Positions 18,301 through 27,156 are shown, numbered from the stretch's first letter. The stretch is 64,000 nucleotides of DNA from Secundilactobacillus odoratitofui DSM 19909 = JCM 15043 (GCF_001434895.1 NZ_AZEE01000004.1:29927-93926), one strand, 5' to 3'. Program-made: numbers and translations. Notes: generated by a model from the sequence alone, not told the origin.

Positions 18301-21300
18301 TATCAACTACTTTGCCATCAGTTAATTCATAAGTGATCGTATCGCCATCGAAGTAATAAGCAACGGTTTTGCCAAATGCAGCGGTGTCGTTCGGCATACC
18401 ATCATAGTCACCGTGATCTGAGTTAAGAATTGAAACTTTGAGTGACCCATCAGCATTAGTGGCTAACCAGTACCCAGATGGAATTAGGTTGGTATCGGTG
18501 GCACTAAAGCCTGAGGCGCTGCTTGGATACGTTGACGCTGTTAAGGTATCAACGTTATCTTTGTAGGTCTTTTGCAAATCAGCTAATGAGATGTACTGAT
18601 CATCGCCGTTGTCATCAACGTAGTGGAATTGCACGTTCACCGTTGAGGTCCCGGTGATAGCAATTGAAGCGGCTTTGTTGGTAACGGTTGGGGCTAGCCC
18701 ATTAATATATAAAGCTGTTTGTAAGTAGCCGGTGTGGTTACCCTGAGCAGCAAAGTCTTTAGCCGTTCCGGAAATATCGATCCGGCCAGTAGAATTACTA
18801 GTTGGTAAATTACCGATGCTGATGTAAACGGAACGAATAGTGCTCCAATCAGTTACTTGGTCTTCAGTAACGTAATTACTTAAATCAGGAGTAGCTGTTG
18901 AATTGCTGGTATCGTACAGTTGGGTACTGTAGTAAACCGTACCAGACATGGTTGCACCATTATTACTTGAATTTGTGAAATTAGTTGGCAATGTAATTGG
19001 ACCAGTCAATTCAAAATCATAAGTGGATCCTTGGCTGTCACCCACAGTTGGTAAATTGACGATGACACCCGTATTGGTATCAGTTACGTCAGTTGAATTG
19101 GTGACATTTGTGTAAAAGTCCATCTGTGAGGTGCCAGAGACATCTGAAGTACCTGCAGAAACAGCATCGTTGTTTGTATTACCTTGTGCAAACGAAGAGT
19201 TTGTCGTGGTAGAAGAAGTTGAAACGGTAAACATTTGAGCATCAATATAGATTGCATTGGTGTCACCGTCAACCAGGGTCTTGTCTGTAGGTTTGTTGGC
19301 TTGGCCACCCTTGTCTGTTAGTGCTGTGGTTAAAGAGGTCATGTACAGAGATGCTTTATATTGGCCATTAACAGCATCAGGTAGAATATTTCCTAACGTT
19401 ACTTTGTAGGTATTAGTTGGTTCATTCAGGTTGACATATTCTCCAGTCCCGGTGTAGTCGATCTTAACGCCAGTTTGACCAGTGTCAGTGGTGTAATACG
19501 AGATTTGAGCGCCTGCCGCAAGATCGGCTGCTGGAATGGTAACAGGATCAGTAGCTGCAATTGCATGTGACGCAGGTAGGACAAAATAAATAATTGGTTC
19601 ATAGACGTAGTCGGTAGTTTGAGTAAAATCGCCCTGGGAGATTGACATTACAGAACCTGCCCCCGTGCCAGGAGTTGTTTTATCCGCGTTCCATGCGTAT
19701 AGGGCAGTTTTTGCTACACCAGCTGATACGGTTTGAACGTTAGTTGATGTAATTGTTTCGTTACCTTCACCTGGGAAACTAATTTCTGATTTAAAGGTCA
19801 ATTCATCGTTATTTTTAACGGAAGTACCATCATCGTAGGTTGTTGAGAGTGTACCTATCGTACTGATGACGAGTTTACCCGCACCAGCGGCGATGTAATT
19901 GGGAGTGAGCACGATTTGCCGAATTGGTGATGGATTATCCGGTGAGTTGATTTTGCCACCCGCGGCAACCGTGCCAGTTGAGGTTGTACCATCCAGATAA
20001 GTAACTACGTATCCATAACTGGTGGTACCAGTGGTGTAGTTGAGCAATACGTCAGTGGTGTTGTTGACTAGCGTAGAACTAGTGGTTGGCACGTAAAAGC
20101 CAGTTGCATTAATACCACTTGGAATCGTCAAGGTAATGACACCGTCAGTGACGTTTGAGGCAGAGTTTAATGTAAAGGCCACCTGATTAATGTATTCTGG
20201 GTCATCAGAAGTGATGCTATCAAGTGTAATGGCTGATCCACTTTTACTGTTACCAGTACCTGTTACAGTGGCAGAGGTAGTTGTTGTATCAGCGGCGGCA
20301 ATGGTTTCTGTCCAAACGGAGTTATCCGAAGTAGTTGCGGTGTAAGTGCCAGCGGCATTGATTTGGACGATTGATGCACCACTAGCTGCGGTTACAGTTT
20401 GAGCAGTATCGGTTTGAGTAATATCGTAAGAACCCGCTAAGTAATATGGGTATAACAGTGAACCAGTTGAACCCTTACCTGCTGGTACTGTAATGATAAT
20501 ATCTGCGCCAGTACCGGCCTGAGTAATAGTAGTGCCATCGTTAAAGTCATTCAAACTGGCCGTCAGATTACTGTTTAAGGTAAATGAGGCCGGCGTTGGA
20601 ATAGTAATTACTGTACCACCAGCATTTAAACTTGAAGCAACACGAGTTGAGGCATAGTTGTTTCCATAGTTGTTCACATCATTAATTGAAAAAGTATAGA
20701 TGTAATCAGTGTCAGCATTAACAGCCGGAGTCGTACTAGTGCTTGGTGTGAATCGAGTTGGTGATGTTGGAATCGTAACGGATGGTTCGTAGTACTGCGT
20801 TAAAGCAACACTTGCATCATCCTTACCATTTAGGGTTGTTGTGATGGCCCGAGTAACGGTTTGACCAGCTTGGTCGGCGGAAACAGCAGTACTACTAATA
20901 TTACCAGCTTGGCTGATCGTCATTGCATTACTAAAATTGGTTCCGGGTGTTGAGGTGAAAGTATAGGTTACTGTAGTGGTACCATCAGCGTTCTGTGTAA
21001 CTGTTTCGGTACCATATTGATTGGAGCCCATGTCGGTAATGCCACTGTTATTAGGTTCATACTTTAAGGTATCTAAGTCAGTTGGAATATTGACCGTCAC
21101 AATATCACCGGCCACGATATTAGAGAATGAAACAGTGATAGTATATTTTGTCGTTGAATTAGTCGAGTTTGTCCCTGCACCCAACGTCGTCGTTGGCACC
21201 GAAATTGAAATCTTACCACTCGTAGCCGTTGCTAAGGTTGCGTTAACTGCTTGAGCTTGGCCTGTGAGGGCATACTGAGTTGCAGCCGCCGTTTTAGCAT

Positions 21301-22045
21301 CTGCTAATTCGGCCGCTGTTGCATCTGTCAAAGTGACGGTATTAATAGTTGCAGCAGTTGGTGTGGTGACCGTTGTTGTCGTAGGGGTTGTTGCAGTTGC
21401 TTGAGTTGCATCTGTTGCAGCCGCCTGTGGTGTCGTTGAACTGCTGGTAATGGTCGGTGCACTATTAGTACTGCTGTCACTGGTTGTTGATTGTGCTTGT
21501 GCAGTACTGGTGTCGGCCGTTTTAGTGTTACTTGAAGTGCTTTTGCTTGGTTCACTAGCCGTGGTTTTAGTTGCCTGACTAGTGCTTGTGGTTGCAGTTT
21601 TAGCGACGTCAGTTTTAGAAGCATCGGTTGTAGCCGTGTCGTTAGTAGTCGTGTCAGAACTTGCCTGACTTTGACTAGCTGCTTGACTGCTACTGTCAGA
21701 GCTCGTATTGCTCGTTGAAGTGTCAGTACTTGATTGGCTGGTTGCTGAATCAGCACTATCCGAAGTTGCAGTCGATGCGCTGTCTGTGTTCGACGTATCA
21801 GTCGCCGTCGTGCTTGAACTGGTAGCACTAGAACTGTTGCTTGTGCTGTCATTTGCCACTTGAGTGGTCGTGACAGTGCTATCGGTTGCGGCGAAAGTGG
21901 TTAAGTTGCCACTGAAAAAGATTGCAGCGCCAAATGTTAAACTAGCGATACTAGCAAACACCCAGTGTTTACCAACCTTATATGCCTTATAGTGTGTAGA
22001 AAGGTTGTTTTGCGCAACCTTCTGATGGTTATTTTTTCCTACCAT
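15311..22045 (-). CDS. Giant LPxTG-anchored surface protein with MucBP-like repeats
   Basis: 2244 residues. Residues 1-53 form a KxYKxGKxW-type signal peptide (KAYKVGKHW at 20-28, cleavage near TTFAAT). Residues about 54-235 are a low-complexity Ser/Thr/Ala/Asp stalk. A long non-repetitive adhesin-like region follows to about residue 1230. Five repeats of about 165 residues come next. A Gly/Thr/Pro-rich wall-spanning stretch leads to the sorting signal LPQTN at 2208, then a hydrophobic helix and KRRRKGDE. LPQTxE-type motifs are used by some lactobacillus sortases. It is probably a mucus or matrix adhesin displayed on the wall. The binding partner is not known. GAGGGGG precedes the ATG. Confidence 0.92.
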   Translation of the reverse strand: MVGKNNHQKVAQNNLSTHYKAYKVGKHWVFASIASLTFGAAIFFSGNLTTFAATDSTVTTTQVANDSTSNSSSATSSSTTATDTSNTDSASTATSDSADSATSQSSTDTSTSNTSSDSSSQAASQSQASSDTTTNDTATTDASKTDVAKTATTSTSQATKTTASEPSKSTSSNTKTADTSTAQAQSTTSDSSTNSAPTITSSSTTPQAAATDATQATATTPTTTTVTTPTAATINTVTLTDATAAELADAKTAAATQYALTGQAQAVNATLATATSGKISISVPTTTLGAGTNSTNSTTKYTITVSFSNIVAGDIVTVNIPTDLDTLKYEPNNSGITDMGSNQYGTETVTQNADGTTTVTYTFTSTPGTNFSNAMTISQAGNISSTAVSADQAGQTVTRAITTTLNGKDDASVALTQYYEPSVTIPTSPTRFTPSTSTTPAVNADTDYIYTFSINDVNNYGNNYASTRVASSLNAGGTVITIPTPASFTLNSNLTASLNDFNDGTTITQAGTGADIIITVPAGKGSTGSLLYPYYLAGSYDITQTDTAQTVTAASGASIVQINAAGTYTATTSDNSVWTETIAAADTTTTSATVTGTGNSKSGSAITLDSITSDDPEYINQVAFTLNSASNVTDGVITLTIPSGINATGFYVPTTSSTLVNNTTDVLLNYTTGTTSYGYVVTYLDGTTSTGTVAAGGKINSPDNPSPIRQIVLTPNYIAAGAGKLVISTIGTLSTTYDDGTSVKNNDELTFKSEISFPGEGNETITSTNVQTVSAGVAKTALYAWNADKTTPGTGAGSVMSISQGDFTQTTDYVYEPIIYFVLPASHAIAATDPVTIPAADLAAGAQISYYTTDTGQTGVKIDYTGTGEYVNLNEPTNTYKVTLGNILPDAVNGQYKASLYMTSLTTALTDKGGQANKPTDKTLVDGDTNAIYIDAQMFTVSTSSTTTNSSFAQGNTNNDAVSAGTSDVSGTSQMDFYTNVTNSTDVTDTNTGVIVNLPTVGDSQGSTYDFELTGPITLPTNFTNSSNNGATMSGTVYYSTQLYDTSNSTATPDLSNYVTEDQVTDWSTIRSVYISIGNLPTSNSTGRIDISGTAKDFAAQGNHTGYLQTALYINGLAPTVTNKAASIAITGTSTVNVQFHYVDDNGDDQYISLADLQKTYKDNVDTLTASTYPSSASGFSATDTNLIPSGYWLATNADGSLKVSILNSDHGDYDGMPNDTAAFGKTVAYYFDGDTITYELTDGKVVDTIAYVDSTDGSTVLTQKVKGTPGDTTTVAITAPTSYTLKSGTPATYDLTFGDTDSTSPVYTVYLDHAVSTEEYTIPNTVNYTGLPAGVTPTPTPSSTGTWTSSTVDANGNTVYSVSQDVTWTASTDEVTGITTYATVPDYSVVNTPTVAGYTPTEESTSFNLPSSTTYPGSQTATVNYVADAQTVDVKFVDDDNGGAQVGDTQTLSGVTGSIANWQAKAPTNYALANGQSATGTHTFTANDNDTITIHLVHALTAGTASSTYTVTYTGLPADKALTDNTQTMNWTTSTDDVTGITTYTPASTSEAATIPPVAGYTADPDESSFSFATSTTAPTPQSLTVNYTANDQTIKVNYVDDVTGDSIASSNTTLTGTTDQTGTYTVKVPTNYELATGQPSTVDYTFSADAAQNVITVHLTHAISYSTVDTTQTVNYQLTGTTTALAPATTQTISWKAATDKVTNQTVYTPQGAYAATTAATVAGYTPTTASVAAVTPDASTSAPTDTSATIYYTADPQSITINYVDATNSEKVNNASVTLHGATGESGSITVIVPAGYVLAKGQAADIAYTFSADAAKNVINVQLAHAVNHSTVTTTQTVNYYLKGTTTALAPATTQSLTWNVSTDAVTGDSIYTPQGGYNATKAASITGYTPTTTSVAAVNPDASTTAPSDTSAAIYYTADALSIPVSYVDDVTGKTIASAAETLTGTIGETGTYTVKVPTGYTLAADQASSVAYTFTEAGSAITVHLTHNITHSTATTTRTINYLVAGTQTSLKPATVQTITWNVSTDDVTGETVATPQDGYAAVTAPTITGYTTTSTGIAAANPAPTSADQLANSTATIEYTVVSTDNGGGNNGNSGTTTGDNTTGGTTGETSGDSTTGGTSTSTSGDNTTGSTGTTTTTPKPGETTTTEPGTTVAPETTSTETDGTRVNAQTTTTSSEAKAVAATTRMAKYHTDANTSKAKLPQTNDANENSMAVMGLSLLSALGILGLAKRRRKGDE
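15790..18345 (-). repeat. Five tandem MucBP-like repeat units inside the surface protein
   Basis: Unit borders fall near 18345, 17775, 17285, 16785, 16285 and 15790, so most units are about 165 codons. Each has the order (I/V)xVxYVDD...TLxGxxGxxGxxxVxxPxxYxLAxGQ, a TFxA...VHLxHAxxxST strand, then TVNYxxxGTTTALAPATTQxxxWxxxTDxVTG and a Y(A/N)A linker. The last three units are the most alike. The first unit is the most divergent. Confidence 0.85.
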
Positions 22046-22090
22046 GTGAATATCCCCCTCTATATCTGTCAGCTAAAAGGTAGGTGAAAC

Positions 22091-22116
22091 CTAATCCCAG
22101 CTCCATCTAGGATTAG
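22091..22116 (-). other. Leader hairpin of the surface protein gene
   Basis: CTAATCC and GGATTAG form a 7-bp stem about 45 bases upstream of the start codon. The remaining 22046-22331 interval is AT-rich promoter DNA plus the hom terminator. Confidence 0.35.
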
Positions 22117-22277
22117 CAAGCCTGCCATCTTAGTGGTAGTACAATACACGAAAATGCCAGTGTTACAAAAATTCATCAAGGTCGTCAACTATTACGTTTT
22201 GAAAAGACCTATTTGGTTAAATAATGACACAATACAGTCAAAATGTATAGGAAAAACGAGCAAAAAATGGCAAAAAT

Positions 22278-22325
22278 AAAATGACTGACACAGCCACCTG
22301 AAAAGGCGACAGTATCAGTCATTTT
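22278..22325 (-). terminator. Terminator of hom
   Basis: AAAATGACTGA pairs with TCAGTCATTTT just after the hom stop. Confidence 0.75.
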
Positions 22326-22331
22326 AATGAT

Positions 22332-23609
22332 TTAAAGAACTTTATAAGCGGATAAGAGTGAGATGGTTTCGACGTCATTTAACTGCGCTTTTAAGTCGTG
22401 CAGTTGTGCTTTTGACATCTCGTGCGTGATGATGACGACTCGGGCGCTTTGATCGTCGTTTTTAGTTTGAACGATTTGACTGAAACTAGCACCGATTTGA
22501 GTCATGATCTGAGTGAGTTTTAACATCTGACCCGGAACGTCTAACATCTTCAAGGAGAGGTAATAGGGGTAGATTACCTGTGCGGGATCCACTTTTCCAA
22601 GTTCGTCTCGGAAGTTGTTAAATGAGTTGCCGGTGGTGCCTAGGGCAATATTTTTGGTTACCGAAACAATGTCGCTCAACACGCTGTTAGCGGTCGGCAG
22701 ACCACCAGCGCCGGGACCGTAGAAGAGTGTTTCGCCAACTGCTTCACCAGTCACCATGACAGCGTTGTTCTCATTATTGATGGTAGCGAGCGGATGATCT
22801 TTAGGCACCAAGACTGGGCCAACTTCCGCAAAGACGCCACCGTCGATTCGACGAGAAACGCCCAGTAACTTGATTGTGTAACCAAAGGCATCGGCCTGAG
22901 CCACATCCTCAAGTTGAATGGTAGAGATACCTTCAACGGCCATGTCCTCTAACTTAATGTGGGTACCGTATGAGAACTGGGTCAAGATGATCATCTTATA
23001 TGCAGCATCGATACCTTCCACGTCGTTAGTCGGGTCGGATTCCGCAAAGCCAAGTTCTTGGGCTTTTTGCAGTGACTGGTCATAAGACCAATTCTGGCGT
23101 TGCATTTGGGTCAAAATGTAATTCGTAGTACCGTTGACGATGCCTTTAACTTCGGTAATGTGATCGGCCGCAAAGCTGGTGACGATGGTCCGCAAAATCG
23201 GAATACCACCCGCAACACTGGCTTCATACATGAGGTCGCAGTGATTTTGGCGTGCCAAGGCAGCTAGTTCTTCCCCGGCAGATGCGATTAAATCCTTGTT
23301 AGCGGTAACCACGTGTTTTTTGGCGTTGAGTAACTGCGTGATGACTTCCTTAGCCGGATGAACACCACCCATCACTTCAACCACGATTTTAATTTCGGGG
23401 TCATTAATGATTGCATTGAGATCCGTTGTCAATTGGATATCACTTGAAACGGCGTCTTGATGCTTTTTCACATTTCTGACAACCACCGTTTTCACACTTA
23501 ATTGACGACCGGTAATGTTTTGGACTTTATCCTGATTTTCAGTGACCATTTTCAGTACGCTGCTTCCAACGGTACCAAGGCCAACTAAACCAATTTTAAT
23601 GTCGTTCAT
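22332..23609 (-). CDS. hom: Homoserine dehydrogenase
   Basis: 425 residues. The N-terminal Rossmann motif GLVGLGTVGSSVLKM lies at 7-21. The catalytic domain has the family block GIVNGTTNYILTQM, then GFAESDPTNDVEGIDAAYK with its lysine. A C-terminal ACT domain (about 345-425) likely gives feedback control by threonine. It reduces aspartate semialdehyde to homoserine on the way to threonine and methionine. No thrB or thrC lies next to it. Its promoter overlaps the terminator region of the upstream carboxypeptidase gene. Confidence 0.96.
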   Translation of the reverse strand: MNDIKIGLVGLGTVGSSVLKMVTENQDKVQNITGRQLSVKTVVVRNVKKHQDAVSSDIQLTTDLNAIINDPEIKIVVEVMGGVHPAKEVITQLLNAKKHVVTANKDLIASAGEELAALARQNHCDLMYEASVAGGIPILRTIVTSFAADHITEVKGIVNGTTNYILTQMQRQNWSYDQSLQKAQELGFAESDPTNDVEGIDAAYKMIILTQFSYGTHIKLEDMAVEGISTIQLEDVAQADAFGYTIKLLGVSRRIDGGVFAEVGPVLVPKDHPLATINNENNAVMVTGEAVGETLFYGPGAGGLPTANSVLSDIVSVTKNIALGTTGNSFNNFRDELGKVDPAQVIYPYYLSLKMLDVPGQMLKLTQIMTQIGASFSQIVQTKNDDQSARVVIITHEMSKAQLHDLKAQLNDVETISLLSAYKVL

Positions 23610-23640
23610 AATTCACAGCTCCATTTATCGTTTAACTAGC

Positions 23641-23649
23641 AGTATAGCA
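23641..23649 (-). promoter_or_regulatory. Extended -10 promoter of hom
   Basis: On the minus strand TGC-TATACT lies 32 bases before the hom start codon, directly after the dacA terminator. Confidence 0.45.
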
Positions 23650-23654
23650 AATAA

Positions 23655-23691
23655 AATGAGAAGTTTGTGAAAAAATAAAGGTTTTCTCATT
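23655..23691 (-). terminator. Terminator of the D,D-carboxypeptidase gene
   Basis: TTCTCATT arms overlap the stop codon of the gene. On the minus strand the second arm runs into TTTTATTT. Confidence 0.65.
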
Positions 23692-24961
23692 AAAAGAGGT
23701 GACTAAAGAAGTGACCAACCTGTTTAAAGAAGTGGCCAAACCAATTTGTACCGCCCGTATTACTTTGCTGAGCAGACTGTTTTTTCACGGTTTTGGTAGC
23801 TGTTTCGCCTAAATTAGTCGTAGCTGGTAAACCGGTGTTTTCAAATGACGTCGTTGTGACCTGGCTACCTTTTTGAATCGGCAGCTTGGTGGCCGTCAAT
23901 TGATTGGACACTTTAATCTTGCTAGCGTCTTGGCCCTTACGGTACCAGATTTTAGTCGTTGTCTCCGTGGGAGCGGCGGTTACTTTTTGATTCTTCACAC
24001 GGTACGTTTTATTCGATTGTTTGACCGTTTTATTTAAGAGGGTTTTGTCTAAATGGGTAATCAAACCATTCATCGCCGTAAAGGTCGTGTCGCTGCCAAG
24101 AATGGTTGCAATAAGTTCACGACCATTGCGCCAATAAGTGACGGTTAGGCACAACCCAGCGGTTTCGGTATAGCCGGTTTTTAGGCCAGTCAGGTGGTTA
24201 CTTGCCCGATAGTAAGTACCATCTTTGACCAGGGCGTTGGCATTGACCAAAGTCTGTCCGTCCAAGTCATAAGTCGCCTTACTGCTCCACTTGCTGATTT
24301 GAGGGAAAGCGGCCACGAGGTGCTGCGCAACAACGGAGATGGCCTTAGCGCTCACCATGTTTTGGGCGCTGGCACTCGTGTTGGGTAACCGGTAGCCATA
24401 GTGTTTGAGGTCAGTATTATCCAGACCGGAGCTGCTAATGAAGTGGGCAGCTATCCCCCAGTCCTTGGCCTGTTTATTCATCATGGCAATAAATTTTGCG
24501 TTGCTCCCACCAGCGACTGCATTGCCAAGTGCGATTGCGGCCGAATTAGAGGAGGCAATGAGTGCAGCTTGATAGAGTTGCTTAACGGTGTATTGCTTAC
24601 TTCGCTTGATTTTAAAGGTACCTAAGCCGTAATTCTTACTCATTTTAATGAGGTTCTTGTCGACGGCGACTTTGTCAGACCAGTGGAGCTTGTGTTGGTT
24701 AATGGCTTCAGTTGTCAAATACAAGGTCATCATTTTTGATAAGCTTGCAATTGGTAAGGTTTTATCAGCTTTGTTTTCGTACAGTGTTTGACCGCTTTTG
24801 GCGTCCATAACGTAGGCTGCCTTAACTTTAGTGTAGTTAGACATCAGACCGTCTTTTTTGCTTTTAGCAAAGCCGGTGGTTGCTGGTGAAAACAACAATA
24901 AGAAACAGGTCAGTGCAACGAGGACACTGACCCAGCGTGATCGAGAATGGATGTTTAAAAT
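23690..24961 (-). CDS. dacA: D-alanyl-D-alanine carboxypeptidase (penicillin-binding protein, S11), probable ATT start
   Basis: The S11 motifs are all present: SxxK in IASLSKMM, SxN in ASSNSAA and KTG in GLKTGYTE. It trims the fifth D-alanine from peptidoglycan stem peptides outside the cell. The frame is open up to an ATG at 25051 (453 residues). That reading puts about 30 odd residues before the signal peptide and places the start upstream of a TGC-TATACT promoter. A GGGAGG site at 24971-24976 lies nine bases before ATT at 24961. From there LNIHSRSRW-VSVLVALTCFLLLF-SPATTGFA is a clean signal peptide and the protein has 423 residues. No ATG, GTG or TTG fits. Confidence 0.88.
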   Translation of the reverse strand: MLNIHSRSRWVSVLVALTCFLLLFSPATTGFAKSKKDGLMSNYTKVKAAYVMDAKSGQTLYENKADKTLPIASLSKMMTLYLTTEAINQHKLHWSDKVAVDKNLIKMSKNYGLGTFKIKRSKQYTVKQLYQAALIASSNSAAIALGNAVAGGSNAKFIAMMNKQAKDWGIAAHFISSSGLDNTDLKHYGYRLPNTSASAQNMVSAKAISVVAQHLVAAFPQISKWSSKATYDLDGQTLVNANALVKDGTYYRASNHLTGLKTGYTETAGLCLTVTYWRNGRELIATILGSDTTFTAMNGLITHLDKTLLNKTVKQSNKTYRVKNQKVTAAPTETTTKIWYRKGQDASKIKVSNQLTATKLPIQKGSQVTTTSFENTGLPATTNLGETATKTVKKQSAQQSNTGGTNWFGHFFKQVGHFFSHLF

Positions 24962-24992
24962 GGCAGGTTGCCTCCCTAAAAAAGATGAATAT

Positions 24993-25001
24993 AGTATAGC
25001 A
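24993..25001 (-). promoter_or_regulatory. Extended -10 promoter of dacA
   Basis: Minus-strand TGC-TATACT predicts transcription from about 24986, downstream of the ATG at 25051. This is the main argument for the internal start. Confidence 0.5.
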
Positions 25002-25199
25002 AAAAAATAACACCAAAGCGGCAAAGAAAGGGTTAAGAAATCAAAAAACATAATCTAAACGATTATTTTTCAGTGAAGGCGGTAAAAATTAGCGGGAAAA
25101 TGACCGGGATTTGACTAAACGAACGATGACAAAGTAATGCATAATTTATATACTATAAATTTGATAACTTAAAAATAATTGGTTGATAGAATACAAAAA

Positions 25200-25274
25200 A
25201 AACGATCGCCTGGGTGGACGATCGTTGATGGAAAACGTTCCATTTTTACCGAGGTCGCGGTAAAAATAGGGAAC
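25200..25274. other. Two stem-loops in a long divergent intergenic region
   Basis: AACGATCG and CGATCGTT form one hairpin. GTTCC-ATTTTTACCG and CGGTAAAAAT-AG-GGAAC form a second, longer one around a 6-nt loop. They lie in 25052-25531 between divergent dacA and the GNAT gene. No gene is seen there. Neither hairpin has a T-run of its own. An operator pair or a small structured RNA is possible. Confidence 0.4.
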
Positions 25275-25531
25275 ATAGATTGGTTATTAGGTTATTTGGT
25301 ATGCCCATACTATACAGCAAAAAAAGAAGAAATGCACCATTTTTCCTAAAAAAGATTGGCCTTTTCAGTCGCTCAATTTTCGGCATTGTTGATATATTCG
25401 CCCAAAATAATTGTATTAATAACCTAAACGTCGCACAACTTTTATCGCGTGATTAATAATAGGGCGTTACCTTCAGAGAAATATATTCAAAAATGATATA
25501 ATTTGATTTGTAAGAGGGGAGTGAGACCGTC

Positions 25532-25960
25532 GTGAAAATTAGAAAAATGACCTCAGCGGATGAACCGGCAGTGGCAGCCATCTATCTGAAAGACCGTCAA
25601 TTATACTTTCCCTGGGTCGCCAAACCAGCACTCGCGGATTTTAATCATGATTCAAAGGGAGAGGCACTATTTGTAGCTGAAATAGATGGTCAAATTGCCG
25701 GGTTTGTTTCGTTATACCGCGTAATGGATTTTATCCACCTACTATTCATCGCACCGGAGTACCGTCGACAGGGTGTCGGCCATGCGTTACTGACTGTCAT
25801 GCGACGTGAAGCCAGGGGACCACTCACTTTAAAGTGCGTCATGACCAACGAGGACGCGCTGAAGTTTTACGCATCGGAAGGCTTCGTCGTCAAGCGAGAG
25901 AATCGGTTGGCCGTTCCCGCTAACTATACTTTGATTGATGAGCGCACACAGCAAAATTGA
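25532..25960 (+). CDS. GNAT-family N-acetyltransferase
   Basis: 142 residues from a GTG start behind GGGGAG. The acetyl-CoA binding motif A reads HLLFIAPEYRRQGVGHALLTVMR (about 70-92), followed by the motif B strand LKCVMTNEDALKFYASEGFVV. The acceptor substrate is not predictable. A strong terminator follows. Confidence 0.88.
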   Translation: MKIRKMTSADEPAVAAIYLKDRQLYFPWVAKPALADFNHDSKGEALFVAEIDGQIAGFVSLYRVMDFIHLLFIAPEYRRQGVGHALLTVMRREARGPLTLKCVMTNEDALKFYASEGFVVKRENRLAVPANYTLIDERTQQN

Positions 25961-25991
25961 ATGCATAAGTCTGGCGTTGTACTCCAGAACC

Positions 25992-26041
25992 AAAAAACGA
26001 TACCGTGAATCCCAGTATGTGGCGTTTACGGTATCGTTTTT
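25992..26041. terminator. Terminator after the GNAT gene
   Basis: AAAAAACGATACCGT pairs with ACGGTATCGTTTTT. Confidence 0.9.
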
Positions 26042-26234
26042 GATTGGTTAGCACCCAATATTCTTAAATGAATAATGGGTAGCGAGACTAACACAAGGTA
26101 GCTTATACATACAGTAAGATTTGGTATCTCAATCAATTAAACATGAGCATCATAAGCCTTGCAGTTGTCACCAGAAACGGTTTCGAGAATATGTTAAAAT
26201 ATGCAAAAATGGAATAGGTTAGGAGTGAACGTGA

Positions 26235-27113
26235 TTGGATATTATTAAGTTAACGGCCTTTGTTGATTTAGCGGAGACGCTCAGCTATACCAAAACGGCT
26301 GCCCGGCTATTTTCGACGCAGGCCACTATCTCTAAGCAAATTTTGGCGCTCGAAAAAGAACTCGACATTACGTTAGTGGACCGCACTCATCGTCAAATTG
26401 ATTTGACTGAGGCCGTTCGGTTAGTTTTACCGTACGCCAAAACCATCGTAGCTGCTCAAGCTGAAATGATTTCAACGCTTAAGCATCAACGGCAAGTTCA
26501 GAGTATGACCCTCACGATTCACAGTATTCCATCGGTCTCACAGTACCGCGCTTTTAACCTAATCGCGGCTTTTGCACAGCAACATCCAGAAGTTGACTTA
26601 CATTTCTCAGAAGCTGAAACGGATACGTTGTTACCGTCATTAAAAAATGGAACTAGTGACATCGTTTTTACCCGATTATTCGATGATCAGGCAGGTTCAT
26701 ATGAAACCCTCATTGAGGAATCTGACCGTTTTGTGGCAGTCTTGCCAAAGACTAATCCGCTGGCGCAGGCTAAACAATTACAGGTCACTCAGTTAAAAGA
26801 TCAGCCGTTCTTACTATTAAATGAAGTTACTAATCTTTACACACCGGTCATGGCGATGTTAACTGATGCAGGGATCACACCGAAAGAACTTTATCGTGGT
26901 CAGCGAATCGATCTCATACTGGGAATGGTGAACCGTGGCATGGGTGTATCAGTTATGATGGCGAAATCACTGGATTTATCCGATTATCAGAATGTGACCA
27001 CGGTGCCGCTAATGCCTGAATATGCGAGTCAGTTAGCGTTTTTACGCGTAAAGCAGGCTCGGACGCCAGCTAGTGACCTGTTTTGGCAGTTTGTGGCACA
27101 GCACGATCAATAA
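26235..27113 (+). CDS. LysR-type regulator, probable controller of the lpd operon
   Basis: 292 residues from a TTG start, nine bases after AGGAG. The winged helix-turn-helix lies at about 1-60 (FVDLAETLSYTKTAARLFSTQATISKQILALEKEL). The rest is a two-lobed periplasmic-binding-protein-like effector domain. It lies 103 bp upstream of lpdC on the same strand, and the gap carries a LysR-type palindrome. A half-site copy (GAATATGTT at 26187) lies before its own start, suggesting autoregulation. The effector is probably a phenolic acid such as gallate or protocatechuate; that is inferred from the neighbours. Confidence 0.9.
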   Translation: MDIIKLTAFVDLAETLSYTKTAARLFSTQATISKQILALEKELDITLVDRTHRQIDLTEAVRLVLPYAKTIVAAQAEMISTLKHQRQVQSMTLTIHSIPSVSQYRAFNLIAAFAQQHPEVDLHFSEAETDTLLPSLKNGTSDIVFTRLFDDQAGSYETLIEESDRFVAVLPKTNPLAQAKQLQVTQLKDQPFLLLNEVTNLYTPVMAMLTDAGITPKELYRGQRIDLILGMVNRGMGVSVMMAKSLDLSDYQNVTTVPLMPEYASQLAFLRVKQARTPASDLFWQFVAQHDQ

Positions 27114-27115
27114 AC

Positions 27116-27140
27116 AACATATGCCATTCCGGAATATGTT
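27116..27140. promoter_or_regulatory. LysR-type operator upstream of lpdC
   Basis: AACATAT and ATATGTT are perfect 7-bp arms around GCCATTCCGGA, a T-N11-A arrangement. The site ends 16 bp before the lpdC -35 box, where LysR activators usually bind. Confidence 0.6.
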
Positions 27141-27156
27141 ATCGACCATAACCGAA

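Noticed and set aside
25229..25242. cre site TGGAAAACGTTCCA
   Set aside because: The CG is out of register with the cre consensus; the palindrome is part of the hairpin region.
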